Shown piece after piece: positions 1-7,281 of a stretch of 21,979 nt of DNA. This stretch comes from a virus. The stretch lies in the IMG/VR virus record IMGVR_UViG_3300029787_000118, positions 18,317 through 40,295 of that record. One strand, 5' to 3'. The notes beneath the pieces were generated by a model. That model saw only the letters and a list, made by a program, of their open reading frames with translations. It searched no databases and had not been told where the DNA came from. How positions within the stretch are numbered: position 1 is the stretch's first letter; each line of letters starts with the position of its first letter. The position numbers and the translations under genes are program-made.

Positions 1-1560
1 CAGCCGTTGGTTCGTCTGCTTTAAATGCAAACACTACAGGTACTTCAAACGTAGGAGTTGGTGCTAATGCACTAGAAGCAAACACGACAGGACTTCAAAA
101 TACTTCTATTGGACACCTTGCAGGAACAGACATTACAACAGGGCGTGAAAATGTAGCGGTTGGTTATGCAGCTTTATTTACTGAAGATACTAATAATTAT
201 AATACAGCCATAGGTGCAAGAGCTTTACAAACTTCAAATGGTGCAGATAACAACACAGCAGTTGGTTACTCAGCTTTAACATTAAACACTACAGGTGTAA
301 ATAATACAGCAGTTGGTCGTTCAGCTTTAGTAGCAAACACTACAGGCTCTAATAACACAGCAGTAGGTTATTTAACACTTGATGCTAATACAACAGGTGT
401 TGAAAATGTTGCTATTGGTGACCAAGCTTTAACAACAAACACAACAGCAAGTTACAACACATCAGTTGGTGGCGAATCAATGAAAGCAAACACCACAGGT
501 GCAGAAAATTCAGCACTTGGTCAACGTGCTTTGTTTGCAAACACTACAGGTGATTACAACGCAGCAGTTGGTTTATCATCATTAGGTAATAATACTACAG
601 GTTCTAACAACGCAGCAGTTGGTTATCTTGCTTTATATCAAAACACTACAGCAGATAACAACACAGCTATGGGTAAAAGTGCTTTACAAGTAAACACCAC
701 AGGTACAGGATGCGTTGCTGTAGGTGCTTTGGCTTTAGATGCTAGTAATGCAAATGCTAATACTGCTGTAGGCTACTTATCTTTGACTTCTAATACAAGT
801 GGAGCTTCAAATACAGCAGTTGGTAAAGATTCTCTAAGTGCAAATACAGAAGGTGCTGGAAATACAGCTATAGGAAAAGATTGTTTAAAAGCAACTACAA
901 CAGGTGGCAATAACACAGCAGTTGGAATAGACTCCCTAACATCCAATACTACAGGTGCTAGTAATGTTGCAATAGGTACCAGTGCTTTACAAACAGCAAC
1001 TACACGATTAGGAAATACAGCAGTTGGGTTTAATGCTGCAAGAGACTTAGATACAACAGGAGTTGTTGCTATAGGTTATAAAGCTATGGAATCAAGTACA
1101 AGTAGTTACGATTGTGTAGCTGTAGGTGCAAGTTCTCTTTTGAATAATAGCTCAGGTAATCAGAATACAGCAGTTGGTTTTAATTCTTTAAGTCAAAATA
1201 CCACTGCTTCTAATAATACAGCAGTTGGTAATAGTGCTTTGTTACTAAACACTACAGGTACTGTAAACACAGCAGTAGGTGTTTTAGCTTTAAGTTCAAA
1301 CACTACATCAGGTGGTAACACAGCAGTTGGTTATAAGGCTTTAGAAGATGACACTACAGGTGGTGAAAACACAGGATTTGGAGCAAATGCAGGTGGTGCT
1401 AATACAACAGGAACACAAAATGTTTATGTTGGAGAAAGAGCAGGTAATTATGTTACAGCAATTACTACTGGAAGCTATAACACTTATCTTGGAATGGCAA
1501 CTCAGGCTAGTTCTTCAAGTGTGGGTAATGAAATAGTAATTGGGCGTATACAGGCAGGTA
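1..1560 (+). repeat. Tandem array of 51-bp (17-aa) NTAVG repeats in the first fibre gene
   Basis: Around 30 degenerate in-frame units with consensus N-T-T-G-x-x-N-T-A-V-G-x-x-A-L-x-x encode the shaft of the partial fibre. DNA similarity between units is high because the codons for NTTG and AVG recur (aacactacaggt, acagcagttggt). The array is matched by a related one in the neighbouring gene. Confidence 0.85.
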
Positions 1561-1964
1561 AAGGTTCTCAAACTGCTATGATTGGTGGTACTAGTGGAGC
1601 TTATAACGGAGCTAACTCATCTACATGGTCAACAACTTCTGACAAAAGAATTAAAAAGAACATAAAAGATAATAATACTGGTCTTGATGCTATTAAAGAA
1701 ATACAAGTTAAAAACTTTGAATATAGAACTGAAGATGAAATTACAGATTTTGAAAATCCTGCATCTGCTGTTGTAAAACAAGAAGGAGTACAACTAGGAG
1801 TTATAGCTCAAGAAATAGAAACAATTTTACCTGATATGGTTACTACACAATCAACAGGTGTAAAAGCTGTAAATCCTGATAACCTAACTTGGTACTTGGT
1901 AAACGCAGTAAAAGAACTATCAGCAGAAGTAGAAGAATTAAAAACAAAATTGGAGAATAAATAA
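1..1964 (+). CDS. Tail fibre/adhesin with NTAVG repeats and C-terminal S74 self-cleaving chaperone domain (5' partial)
   Basis: The frame is open from base 3, in phase with the stop at 1962-1964, so the gene starts upstream of the window. The Met at 480 is internal because the same repeat continues before it. About 510 residues are tandem 17-residue units of the type NTTGxxNTAVGxxALxx, a pattern common in repetitive bacterial and phage surface adhesins and expected to form an elongated trimeric beta-rich shaft. The last roughly 110 residues (from about base 1638) are an S74-type intramolecular chaperone: TSDKRIKKNIKD with the putative nucleophile Ser at 1638-1640 and Lys five residues later, then GVIAQEIETILPDMV. 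In this family the domain trimerises the fibre and then cuts itself off before the Ser. The C-terminal tail is a short heptad-like helix. The stop overlaps the next ATG by one base. Role: host recognition or side fibre; the virion-attachment end is not visible. Confidence 0.85.
   Translation, partial: AVGSSALNANTTGTSNVGVGANALEANTTGLQNTSIGHLAGTDITTGRENVAVGYAALFTEDTNNYNTAIGARALQTSNGADNNTAVGYSALTLNTTGVNNTAVGRSALVANTTGSNNTAVGYLTLDANTTGVENVAIGDQALTTNTTASYNTSVGGESMKANTTGAENSALGQRALFANTTGDYNAAVGLSSLGNNTTGSNNAAVGYLALYQNTTADNNTAMGKSALQVNTTGTGCVAVGALALDASNANANTAVGYLSLTSNTSGASNTAVGKDSLSANTEGAGNTAIGKDCLKATTTGGNNTAVGIDSLTSNTTGASNVAIGTSALQTATTRLGNTAVGFNAARDLDTTGVVAIGYKAMESSTSSYDCVAVGASSLLNNSSGNQNTAVGFNSLSQNTTASNNTAVGNSALLLNTTGTVNTAVGVLALSSNTTSGGNTAVGYKALEDDTTGGENTGFGANAGGANTTGTQNVYVGERAGNYVTAITTGSYNTYLGMATQASSSSVGNEIVIGRIQAGKGSQTAMIGGTSGAYNGANSSTWSTTSDKRIKKNIKDNNTGLDAIKEIQVKNFEYRTEDEITDFENPASAVVKQEGVQLGVIAQEIETILPDMVTTQSTGVKAVNPDNLTWYLVNAVKELSAEVEELKTKLENK
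1638..1655 (+). other. Predicted S74 autocleavage site and Ser-Lys dyad, first fibre
   Basis: Codons for S-D-K-R-I-K. The known dyad of this chaperone family (phage endosialidase and MYRF-type domains) places the catalytic Lys five residues after the cleavage-site Ser, and that spacing is present here. Cleavage is expected just before the Ser. This is a family-based prediction; nothing in the DNA shows that cleavage occurs. Confidence 0.6.
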
Positions 1965-4900
1965 TGGCAGGATATACAAGACAAAGTTCTTTTGCAGACG
2001 GAGATACAATTACTTCTGCATTGTTCAACAATGAATACAATCAGTTAGTTAATGCATTTCATAACTCTACAGGTCACAGCCATGATGGTACAGCAGCAAG
2101 TGGACCAGTTATAGGATTAATTGGTGATGCTGGTGAAACTTCTCCAAACAACAAAGTCTTAATAGATACTACTAATAACTTTATAGAATTTTATGTACAA
2201 GTATCAAGTAGTTCTGTACAACAGTTATATATAGCTGATGGAGCTATCATACCAGTAACAGATAGTGATATAGATTTAGGTACAACAAGTTTAAGATTTA
2301 AAGATACATATACAGATACAATTACTACAACTGGTAATGTTGCAGTAGGTGGTAATCTAACAGTCACAGGTACTACAACTTTTAACGGTGGTACAATTAC
2401 TATGGGTGATGCAGCTACTGATAACGTAGTCTTTGGTGCTGATGTAGACTCAAACATTATACCTGATGATGATAACACTTATGACCTTGGTAGTTCTTCA
2501 CAAGAATGGAGAGACCTTTACATAGACGGTACTGCACATATAGATACATTAGACGTAGATATAAATGCTACAATCGCAGGAACTCTAGGTGTTACAGGCG
2601 TATTAACTGGTACAAGCTTAGATATCTCTGGAGACATTGATGTTGATGGAACAACTAACTTAGATGTTGTTGATATAGACGGTGCAGTTGATATGGCTAC
2701 TACTCTTACTGTAGCAGGTAACGTAGACTTTAACGGTGATTTAGATGTTGATGGTACTACTAATTTAGATGTAGTAGATATTGATGGAGCTGTTGATATG
2801 GCTACAACTCTTGCAGTTGCAGGTAATGTAGACTTCAATGGTGATTTAGATGTAGACGGAACTACTAACCTTGATGTTGTGGACATAGATGGTGCTGTAG
2901 ATATGGCTACAACTCTTACAGTTGGTGGTGAAATAGCAGCAGCAAGTTTAGATATATCAGGAAATGTAGATATAGACGGTACATTAGAAACAGATGCACT
3001 ATCTATAAACAGCACAGCAGTTACAAGTACAGCAGCAGAATTAAACATACTTGATGGAGTTACATCAACTGCAGCAGAACTAAACATCCTAGATGGAGTT
3101 ACAAGCACTGCTACTGAATTAAATTTATTAGATGGAGTAACTAGTACAACTGCAGAATTAAACATCTTAGACGGTGTTACAGCGAGTGCTACAGACATTA
3201 ATCTTATAGATGGTATAACTAACGGAACTGTTATAGCAAGTAAAGCAATTATTACAGATGCTAACAAAGACATTACAGGTGGTAGAAACATAACCATTAG
3301 TGGTGAATTAGATGCAGCTACCTTAGACATATCAGGAGATGCTGACATTGATGGTACTTTAGAAGCTGATGCAATTACTATAGGTGGTATAACATTAGCA
3401 GAAACTATTAGTGATACTGTTGGTGCAATGGTATCTAGTAATACAGAAACAAACATAACAGTCAGTTATGATGATTCAGATAATACTCTGGACTTTGTAA
3501 TTGGCACACTAAACCAAGACACTACAGGTTTAGCAGCTACAGCTACAGCATTAGCAACAGCTAGAACAATTCATGGTGTATCATTTGATGGTACAGCTAA
3601 CATAGACTTAACAGAAGTTGTACAAGATACAGTTGGTGCAATGTTTACAAGTAATACTGAATCAGGTATTACAGTAGCTTATCAAGATGCAGACGGTACA
3701 GTAGACTTTACAGTTGGTACATTAAATCAAGATACTACAGGTTTAGCAGCAACTGCAACAGCTTTAGCAACTGCAAGAACTATAGGTGGTGTAAGCTTTG
3801 ATGGTACTGCTAATATTACTCCAACAACTTTTGCAGCAGCTACATTCTCTGGAGACTTAAATGTTGACAGTGGTGTATTGTTTGCAGATGTTAGTACAAA
3901 TAGAGTAGGTATTAATCAAACTTCTCCAGATGTTAGTTTAGATGTTGGTTCTAATACAGATGCTATACACGTACCTAGTGGTACAACAGCAGAAAGACCA
4001 ACAAGTCCTGCAGCAGGTTACTTCAGATATAACTCAACTACTGGAGACTTTGAAGGTTATACAGATGCTTGGGGTGCTATTGCTGGAGGTGGTGGTGGAA
4101 CTGCTCCTGCTATAGATACTATGACAGGTGATGGCAGTGATACAACACTAACACTTACTTCTGCACCAGCTAATGAAAATGCTACAGTCGTAACAATTGA
4201 TGGTGTTGTTCAACATAAAGATACTTATGCAGTATCCAGTAATACTTTAACATTTTCTGAAGCTCCTCCAACTGGAACTAAAGTAGAATGTATTACATGG
4301 ACTAACACAGCAGTCAACTCTGCATTGCTTGTTCAAGATGCTGATGGTGATACACAGATTCAAGTAGAAGAAAGTTCAGACGAAGATAAGATTAGATTTG
4401 ATACTGGTGGTACTGAAAGAGCAGTTATAGATTCTAGTGGTTTAACTATATCAGGTGGTTTATCAGTAGATGGTGGAACAATTAAACTAGATGGTAATTA
4501 TCCAACTGGTACAGGTAATGTAGCTTTAGGTGATACAGCTTTAGATAGTTTAGTAAGTAGTAATTATAATGTTGCTATAGGTCATAATGCTGCAACTGCA
4601 TTCAGTTCTAATAATGGCTATTCAGTATTTATAGGGGGTTTTACAGGTCAAAATACTACAACAGGTGATTATAATACTGTAGTTGGTTCAGCAGCTTTTT
4701 CTGATAACACAACAGGCTCAAACAATACTGTTCTTGGTACAAGTGCTTTAGGTGATAATACAACAGCATCAAATAATACTGCTATTGGTTTTGAAGCATT
4801 AAGATTAAACACTACAGGTACTAGGAACACAGCAGTAGGAAGGAGTACAGGAGCAGCCATAACAACAGGTTCTTACAATGTATTAATGGGTGCATTTACA

Positions 4901-6730
4901 GGTGATGCTATTACGACTGGTGAGCAAAATGCAGCTTTTGGTGATGCGGCTTTAAGTGCTTGTACTACAGGTACAGATAATGTTGCTATAGGAGACCAAG
5001 CTTTAAAAGCAAACACTACAGCTTCAAACAACACTGCTGTTGGTTCAAGTGCTTTATTAGCAAACACTACAGGTGCTTCAAATGTAGCTGTAGGTGCAAG
5101 TGCTTTAACATCTAACACCACTGCAACTGGTAATAATGCAATAGGATTGAGTGCTTTAGGTAGTAATACAACTGGTGCTAGTAATAATGCTATGGGGCAA
5201 CAAGCCTTGCTTAACAACACTACTGGGACTAACAATACAGCCATAGGTCATGTTGCTCTTGGAGATAATACAACAGCTAGTAATAACACAGCAGTTGGTT
5301 ATTTAGCCTTAAATGCAAACACTACAGGTGAATTAAATACAGCAATAGGCGTACAATCTCTTGATGCAAATACAACTGGTTCTTCAAATACTGCATTAGG
5401 TATAGATTCTTTAGGTGGTAATACCACTGGTGGTTCTAATGTTGCTGTCGGTAGAGGTGCTTTATATAGTAATACTACAGCTTCAAACAATGTAGCAGTT
5501 GGTCTTAACGCATTAGTAACAAACACTACAGGTGCTCAACAAGTAGCAGTAGGTGGTTCAGCTATGGAATCAAATACCACAGGGTATAACAATACTGCTG
5601 TTGGTTGGGAATCAATGAAAGCAAATACAACTGGTGCTTTAAATGTAGCTGTTGGTCAACAAGCCATGTTAGTAGCTACCACAGGTGATAAAAATGTTTG
5701 TGTAGGTCATAACAGTTTAGCTGCTTTAACCACAGCAGATAATAATACAGCTATAGGTGATAATGCTATGGCAGTAAACACTACAGGTGCTAATAACGTA
5801 GCGGTTGGTGCTTTAGCATTAGATGCAAACACAACAGCAAGTAATAATACAGCAATAGGTTTTAAATCTTTAACAGCAAATGTTACAGGTACTTATAACA
5901 CAGCAGTTGGGTTTAATGCTGGTGCTGCTACAACAGCAAATTATAATACAGCAATTGGTTATCTAGCTTTGCAAGATGCTACAGCAGGAGCAAATACAGC
6001 AGTTGGAGGTGAAGCTGCAAAAGACATCACAACTGGGCATTCTAATGTGGCTATGGGTACTTCTGCTGGTTTTGCTATTACAACTGGTCTATATAATGTT
6101 TCCATAGGTCATACTTCTGGTGGTGCAACTACAGGTCAAGGAAATGTTGCTATAGGTTATTATGGTGGTAGTTCAATGACTACAGGGTCTCAAAATGTAG
6201 TCATAGGCAGACAGTCTCAATTATCTACTGGTAGTGGAAATAATCAAATTGTAATGGGTTATCTTGTATCAGGTTCAGGTGATAATAACTTTACTTTTGG
6301 TAATCAAAGTACAGACAGTAATATTGCTTTTGGTGCTACATCTATTACAGCTCCTTCAGATATAAGATTAAAAGAAGATATACAAGATGAAGAAGTAGGC
6401 TTAGATTTTATAAACGATTTAAGACCTGTTACTTTCCAATGGAAAAAAGAAAAAGATATACCTTCAGACATGAGAGCATATAAAGAAGGCTCTGAAGAAA
6501 GAACTATGAATGGTAAATACAATCATGGTTTTATAGCTCAAGAAGTTAAAGAAGTGATTGATAATCATAATTTAAAAGATGGTTTTGATATGTGGCAAGA
6601 AGATGAAGCAGATGGAAGGCAAAGGGTTGCACCTGCTGCTATTATGTCTGTCATGGTTAAAGCAGTCCAAGAACTGTCTACGCAAGTAGATGAATTAAAA
6701 GCCGAAATACAAACTTTAAAAGGAGAATAA
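1964..6730 (+). CDS. Giant multi-repeat tail fibre protein with C-terminal S74 self-cleaving chaperone domain
   Basis: This 1588-residue fibre is complete. Its start is set by GGAG at 1952-1955, eight bases before the ATG, and by a TAATG overlap with the previous gene. Residues 1-100 resemble a marine phage fibre N-terminus (FNNEYNQLVNAF..TGHSHDGT), presumably the virion-attachment end. Residues around 104-190 hold two motifs of the type IDLGTTSLRFKD and NTYDLGSSSQEWRDLYIDGT. Then come three 35-residue repeats (224-328), five 13-residue ELNILDGVT-type repeats (353-417) and two 71-residue repeats (about 484-625). Next are a TAERPTSPAAGYFRYNSTTG segment common in phage fibres, a Gly5 hinge near 708, and about 35 NTAVG units (850-1450). 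The C-terminal S74 chaperone has Ser1465 and Lys1470 and contains GFIAQEVKEVI. A short coiled coil ends the protein. It lies beside a paralogous fibre, so the two may form different appendages or parts of one. No receptor can be named. Confidence 0.88.
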   Translation: MAGYTRQSSFADGDTITSALFNNEYNQLVNAFHNSTGHSHDGTAASGPVIGLIGDAGETSPNNKVLIDTTNNFIEFYVQVSSSSVQQLYIADGAIIPVTDSDIDLGTTSLRFKDTYTDTITTTGNVAVGGNLTVTGTTTFNGGTITMGDAATDNVVFGADVDSNIIPDDDNTYDLGSSSQEWRDLYIDGTAHIDTLDVDINATIAGTLGVTGVLTGTSLDISGDIDVDGTTNLDVVDIDGAVDMATTLTVAGNVDFNGDLDVDGTTNLDVVDIDGAVDMATTLAVAGNVDFNGDLDVDGTTNLDVVDIDGAVDMATTLTVGGEIAAASLDISGNVDIDGTLETDALSINSTAVTSTAAELNILDGVTSTAAELNILDGVTSTATELNLLDGVTSTTAELNILDGVTASATDINLIDGITNGTVIASKAIITDANKDITGGRNITISGELDAATLDISGDADIDGTLEADAITIGGITLAETISDTVGAMVSSNTETNITVSYDDSDNTLDFVIGTLNQDTTGLAATATALATARTIHGVSFDGTANIDLTEVVQDTVGAMFTSNTESGITVAYQDADGTVDFTVGTLNQDTTGLAATATALATARTIGGVSFDGTANITPTTFAAATFSGDLNVDSGVLFADVSTNRVGINQTSPDVSLDVGSNTDAIHVPSGTTAERPTSPAAGYFRYNSTTGDFEGYTDAWGAIAGGGGGTAPAIDTMTGDGSDTTLTLTSAPANENATVVTIDGVVQHKDTYAVSSNTLTFSEAPPTGTKVECITWTNTAVNSALLVQDADGDTQIQVEESSDEDKIRFDTGGTERAVIDSSGLTISGGLSVDGGTIKLDGNYPTGTGNVALGDTALDSLVSSNYNVAIGHNAATAFSSNNGYSVFIGGFTGQNTTTGDYNTVVGSAAFSDNTTGSNNTVLGTSALGDNTTASNNTAIGFEALRLNTTGTRNTAVGRSTGAAITTGSYNVLMGAFTGDAITTGEQNAAFGDAALSACTTGTDNVAIGDQALKANTTASNNTAVGSSALLANTTGASNVAVGASALTSNTTATGNNAIGLSALGSNTTGASNNAMGQQALLNNTTGTNNTAIGHVALGDNTTASNNTAVGYLALNANTTGELNTAIGVQSLDANTTGSSNTALGIDSLGGNTTGGSNVAVGRGALYSNTTASNNVAVGLNALVTNTTGAQQVAVGGSAMESNTTGYNNTAVGWESMKANTTGALNVAVGQQAMLVATTGDKNVCVGHNSLAALTTADNNTAIGDNAMAVNTTGANNVAVGALALDANTTASNNTAIGFKSLTANVTGTYNTAVGFNAGAATTANYNTAIGYLALQDATAGANTAVGGEAAKDITTGHSNVAMGTSAGFAITTGLYNVSIGHTSGGATTGQGNVAIGYYGGSSMTTGSQNVVIGRQSQLSTGSGNNQIVMGYLVSGSGDNNFTFGNQSTDSNIAFGATSITAPSDIRLKEDIQDEEVGLDFINDLRPVTFQWKKEKDIPSDMRAYKEGSEERTMNGKYNHGFIAQEVKEVIDNHNLKDGFDMWQEDEADGRQRVAPAAIMSVMVKAVQELSTQVDELKAEIQTLKGE
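2633..2947 (+). repeat. Three tandem 105-bp repeats (35 aa each) in the giant fibre
   Basis: Units start at 2633, 2738 and 2843. Each encodes a variant of D-L-D-V-D-G-T-T-N-L-D-V-V-D-I-D-G-A-V-D followed by MATTLTVAGNVDFNG. Protein identity between copies is nearly complete, while the DNA differs at many third positions. This points to an older duplication kept at the protein level. The third copy diverges at its end (GGEIAAA). Confidence 0.85.
3020..3214 (+). repeat. Five tandem 39-bp repeats (13 aa, VTSTAAELNILDG type)
   Basis: Five consecutive units of 13 residues follow the pattern V-T-S-T-A-A-E-L-N-I-L-D-G. The last is more divergent (VTASATDINLIDG). The AELNILDGVT motif is frequent in phage fibre shafts and resembles the short 'phage tail repeat' family. 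It probably forms a trimeric shaft segment. Confidence 0.85.
3413..3838 (+). repeat. Two tandem 213-bp repeats (71 aa each) in the giant fibre
   Basis: Copies begin at 3413 and 3626, each starting D-T-V-G-A-M and containing GTLNQDTTGLAATATALATA and then GVSFDGTANI. The GVSFDGTANI box is common in phage tail fibres. The two copies are clearly homologous in both protein and DNA. Confidence 0.8.
4511..6330 (+). repeat. Tandem array of about 35 51-bp (17-aa) NTAVG repeats in the giant fibre
   Basis: This is the same repeat family as in the preceding gene (NTTGxxNTAVGxxALxx), here making up residues about 850-1453. Some stretches are strongly alike between genes: the ESMKANTTGA box occurs at about 475-505 and again at about 5610-5640. 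Such tracts are potential substrates for recombination between the two fibres or with other phages. Confidence 0.85.
6356..6373 (+). other. Predicted S74 autocleavage site and Ser-Lys dyad, giant fibre
   Basis: Codons for S-D-I-R-L-K (Ser1465, Lys1470) have the same Ser-plus-five-Lys spacing as in the neighbouring fibre. They are preceded by a beta-rich tail and followed by the conserved GLDFINDLRPVTFQWK segment typical of the chaperone. This is a family-based prediction. Confidence 0.6.
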
Positions 6731-6731
6731 T

Positions 6732-7010
6732 ATGGCACAAACAGTAACAGAATGTCTAGCAGCAGGAACTGATAGCGTAAACTTAATTGATGGTGTAAAA
6801 GCTGGAAGTTGGAACGTTGAAGGAATGACACAAGCTGAAATAAATGAAATGGTACAAAGGAACGTAGACCATTTAGAACTTATTTTAGAATATGCACCTG
6901 TTGATAGTGATGATGATACTCCAGATGTAAAAGGAGCAGCAAGTAATTTAAAAACTACTCACGTTGCAGCTATTGCAACTGGTAAGACATACATAACTGA
7001 CAACAGTTAA
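6732..7010 (+). CDS. Small conserved phage protein of unknown function
   Basis: This 92-residue acidic soluble protein has AGGAG at 6721-6725, six bases before the ATG and inside the end of the fibre gene. It has no signal peptide or membrane segment. The centre (QAEINEMVQRNVDHLELILE) looks helical, and the C-terminal end (THVAAIATGKTYITDNS) has the look of small proteins that I recognise next to fibre genes in marine phages, where they are annotated as hypothetical. Position between a fibre and the ejection genes suggests a fibre accessory or virion component, but nothing in the sequence proves it. Confidence 0.75.
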   Translation: MAQTVTECLAAGTDSVNLIDGVKAGSWNVEGMTQAEINEMVQRNVDHLELILEYAPVDSDDDTPDVKGAASNLKTTHVAAIATGKTYITDNS

Positions 7011-7015
7011 GTACA

Positions 7016-7258
7016 ATGGAACTAACACCTTATTTATTTTGGAACATCTTTATAACTTTGGTGTTAGCTCCGGTGCTTTATAGCATCAAAAGTAACACAG
7101 CAGAAAACAAAAGATTAGACATACTTTTAAACAAGACTCGTGAAGAGATAGCAAAAGACTATGTAACCAAAAACGAATTAAAAGATGACATGGGAATCCT
7201 CATGGATAGAATAGATAAAATCGGAGAAAAGCTTGACAAACTCTTTGAAGTTAAGTAA
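7016..7258 (+). CDS. Small single-span membrane protein with C-terminal coiled coil
   Basis: This 80-residue protein starts five bases after the previous stop and has no clear Shine-Dalgarno, so translational coupling is likely. Residues about 7-24 (LFWNIFITLVLAPVLYSI) form one membrane helix. The rest is a charged helix with heptad-like Leu/Ile spacing (KNELKDDMGILMDRIDKIGE). Its layout matches small phage membrane proteins whose role is uncertain. A holin-like or spanin-like lysis role is possible, but it lies about 12 kb from the lysozyme and next to a fibre gene, so a virion or assembly role is equally possible. It shares topology, but no obvious sequence identity, with the protein at 20250-20597. 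Confidence 0.75.
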   Translation: MELTPYLFWNIFITLVLAPVLYSIKSNTAENKRLDILLNKTREEIAKDYVTKNELKDDMGILMDRIDKIGEKLDKLFEVK

Positions 7259-7281
7259 AATATACTTATAGGTATTTATAA

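Noticed and set aside
480-482. ATG as the start of the first fibre gene
   Set aside because: The same frame is open to base 3 and encodes the same 17-aa repeats before this Met, so it is an internal codon of a gene truncated by the window edge.
2518-3456. A 312-codon open frame on the minus strand
   Set aside because: It lies opposite the repeat-rich coding strand of the giant fibre. Its Ser/Val/Pro-rich repetitive product mirrors the fibre repeats, and every other supported gene reads on the plus strand.
4669-5526. Series of minus-strand open frames (63-123 codons) opposite the NTAVG array
   Set aside because: They are shadows of the 51-bp repeat. Their products are low-complexity Val/Leu/Ala/Pro runs with no independent signals.
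4511-6330. CRISPR-like regularly spaced repeats
   Set aside because: The 51-bp periodicity is entirely in frame, degenerate at third codon positions and encodes a protein motif. There are no unique spacers between identical repeats.
1-6730. Diversity-generating retroelement acting on the fibres
   Set aside because: No reverse transcriptase, accessory gene or template/variable repeat pair with adenine-biased differences can be seen.
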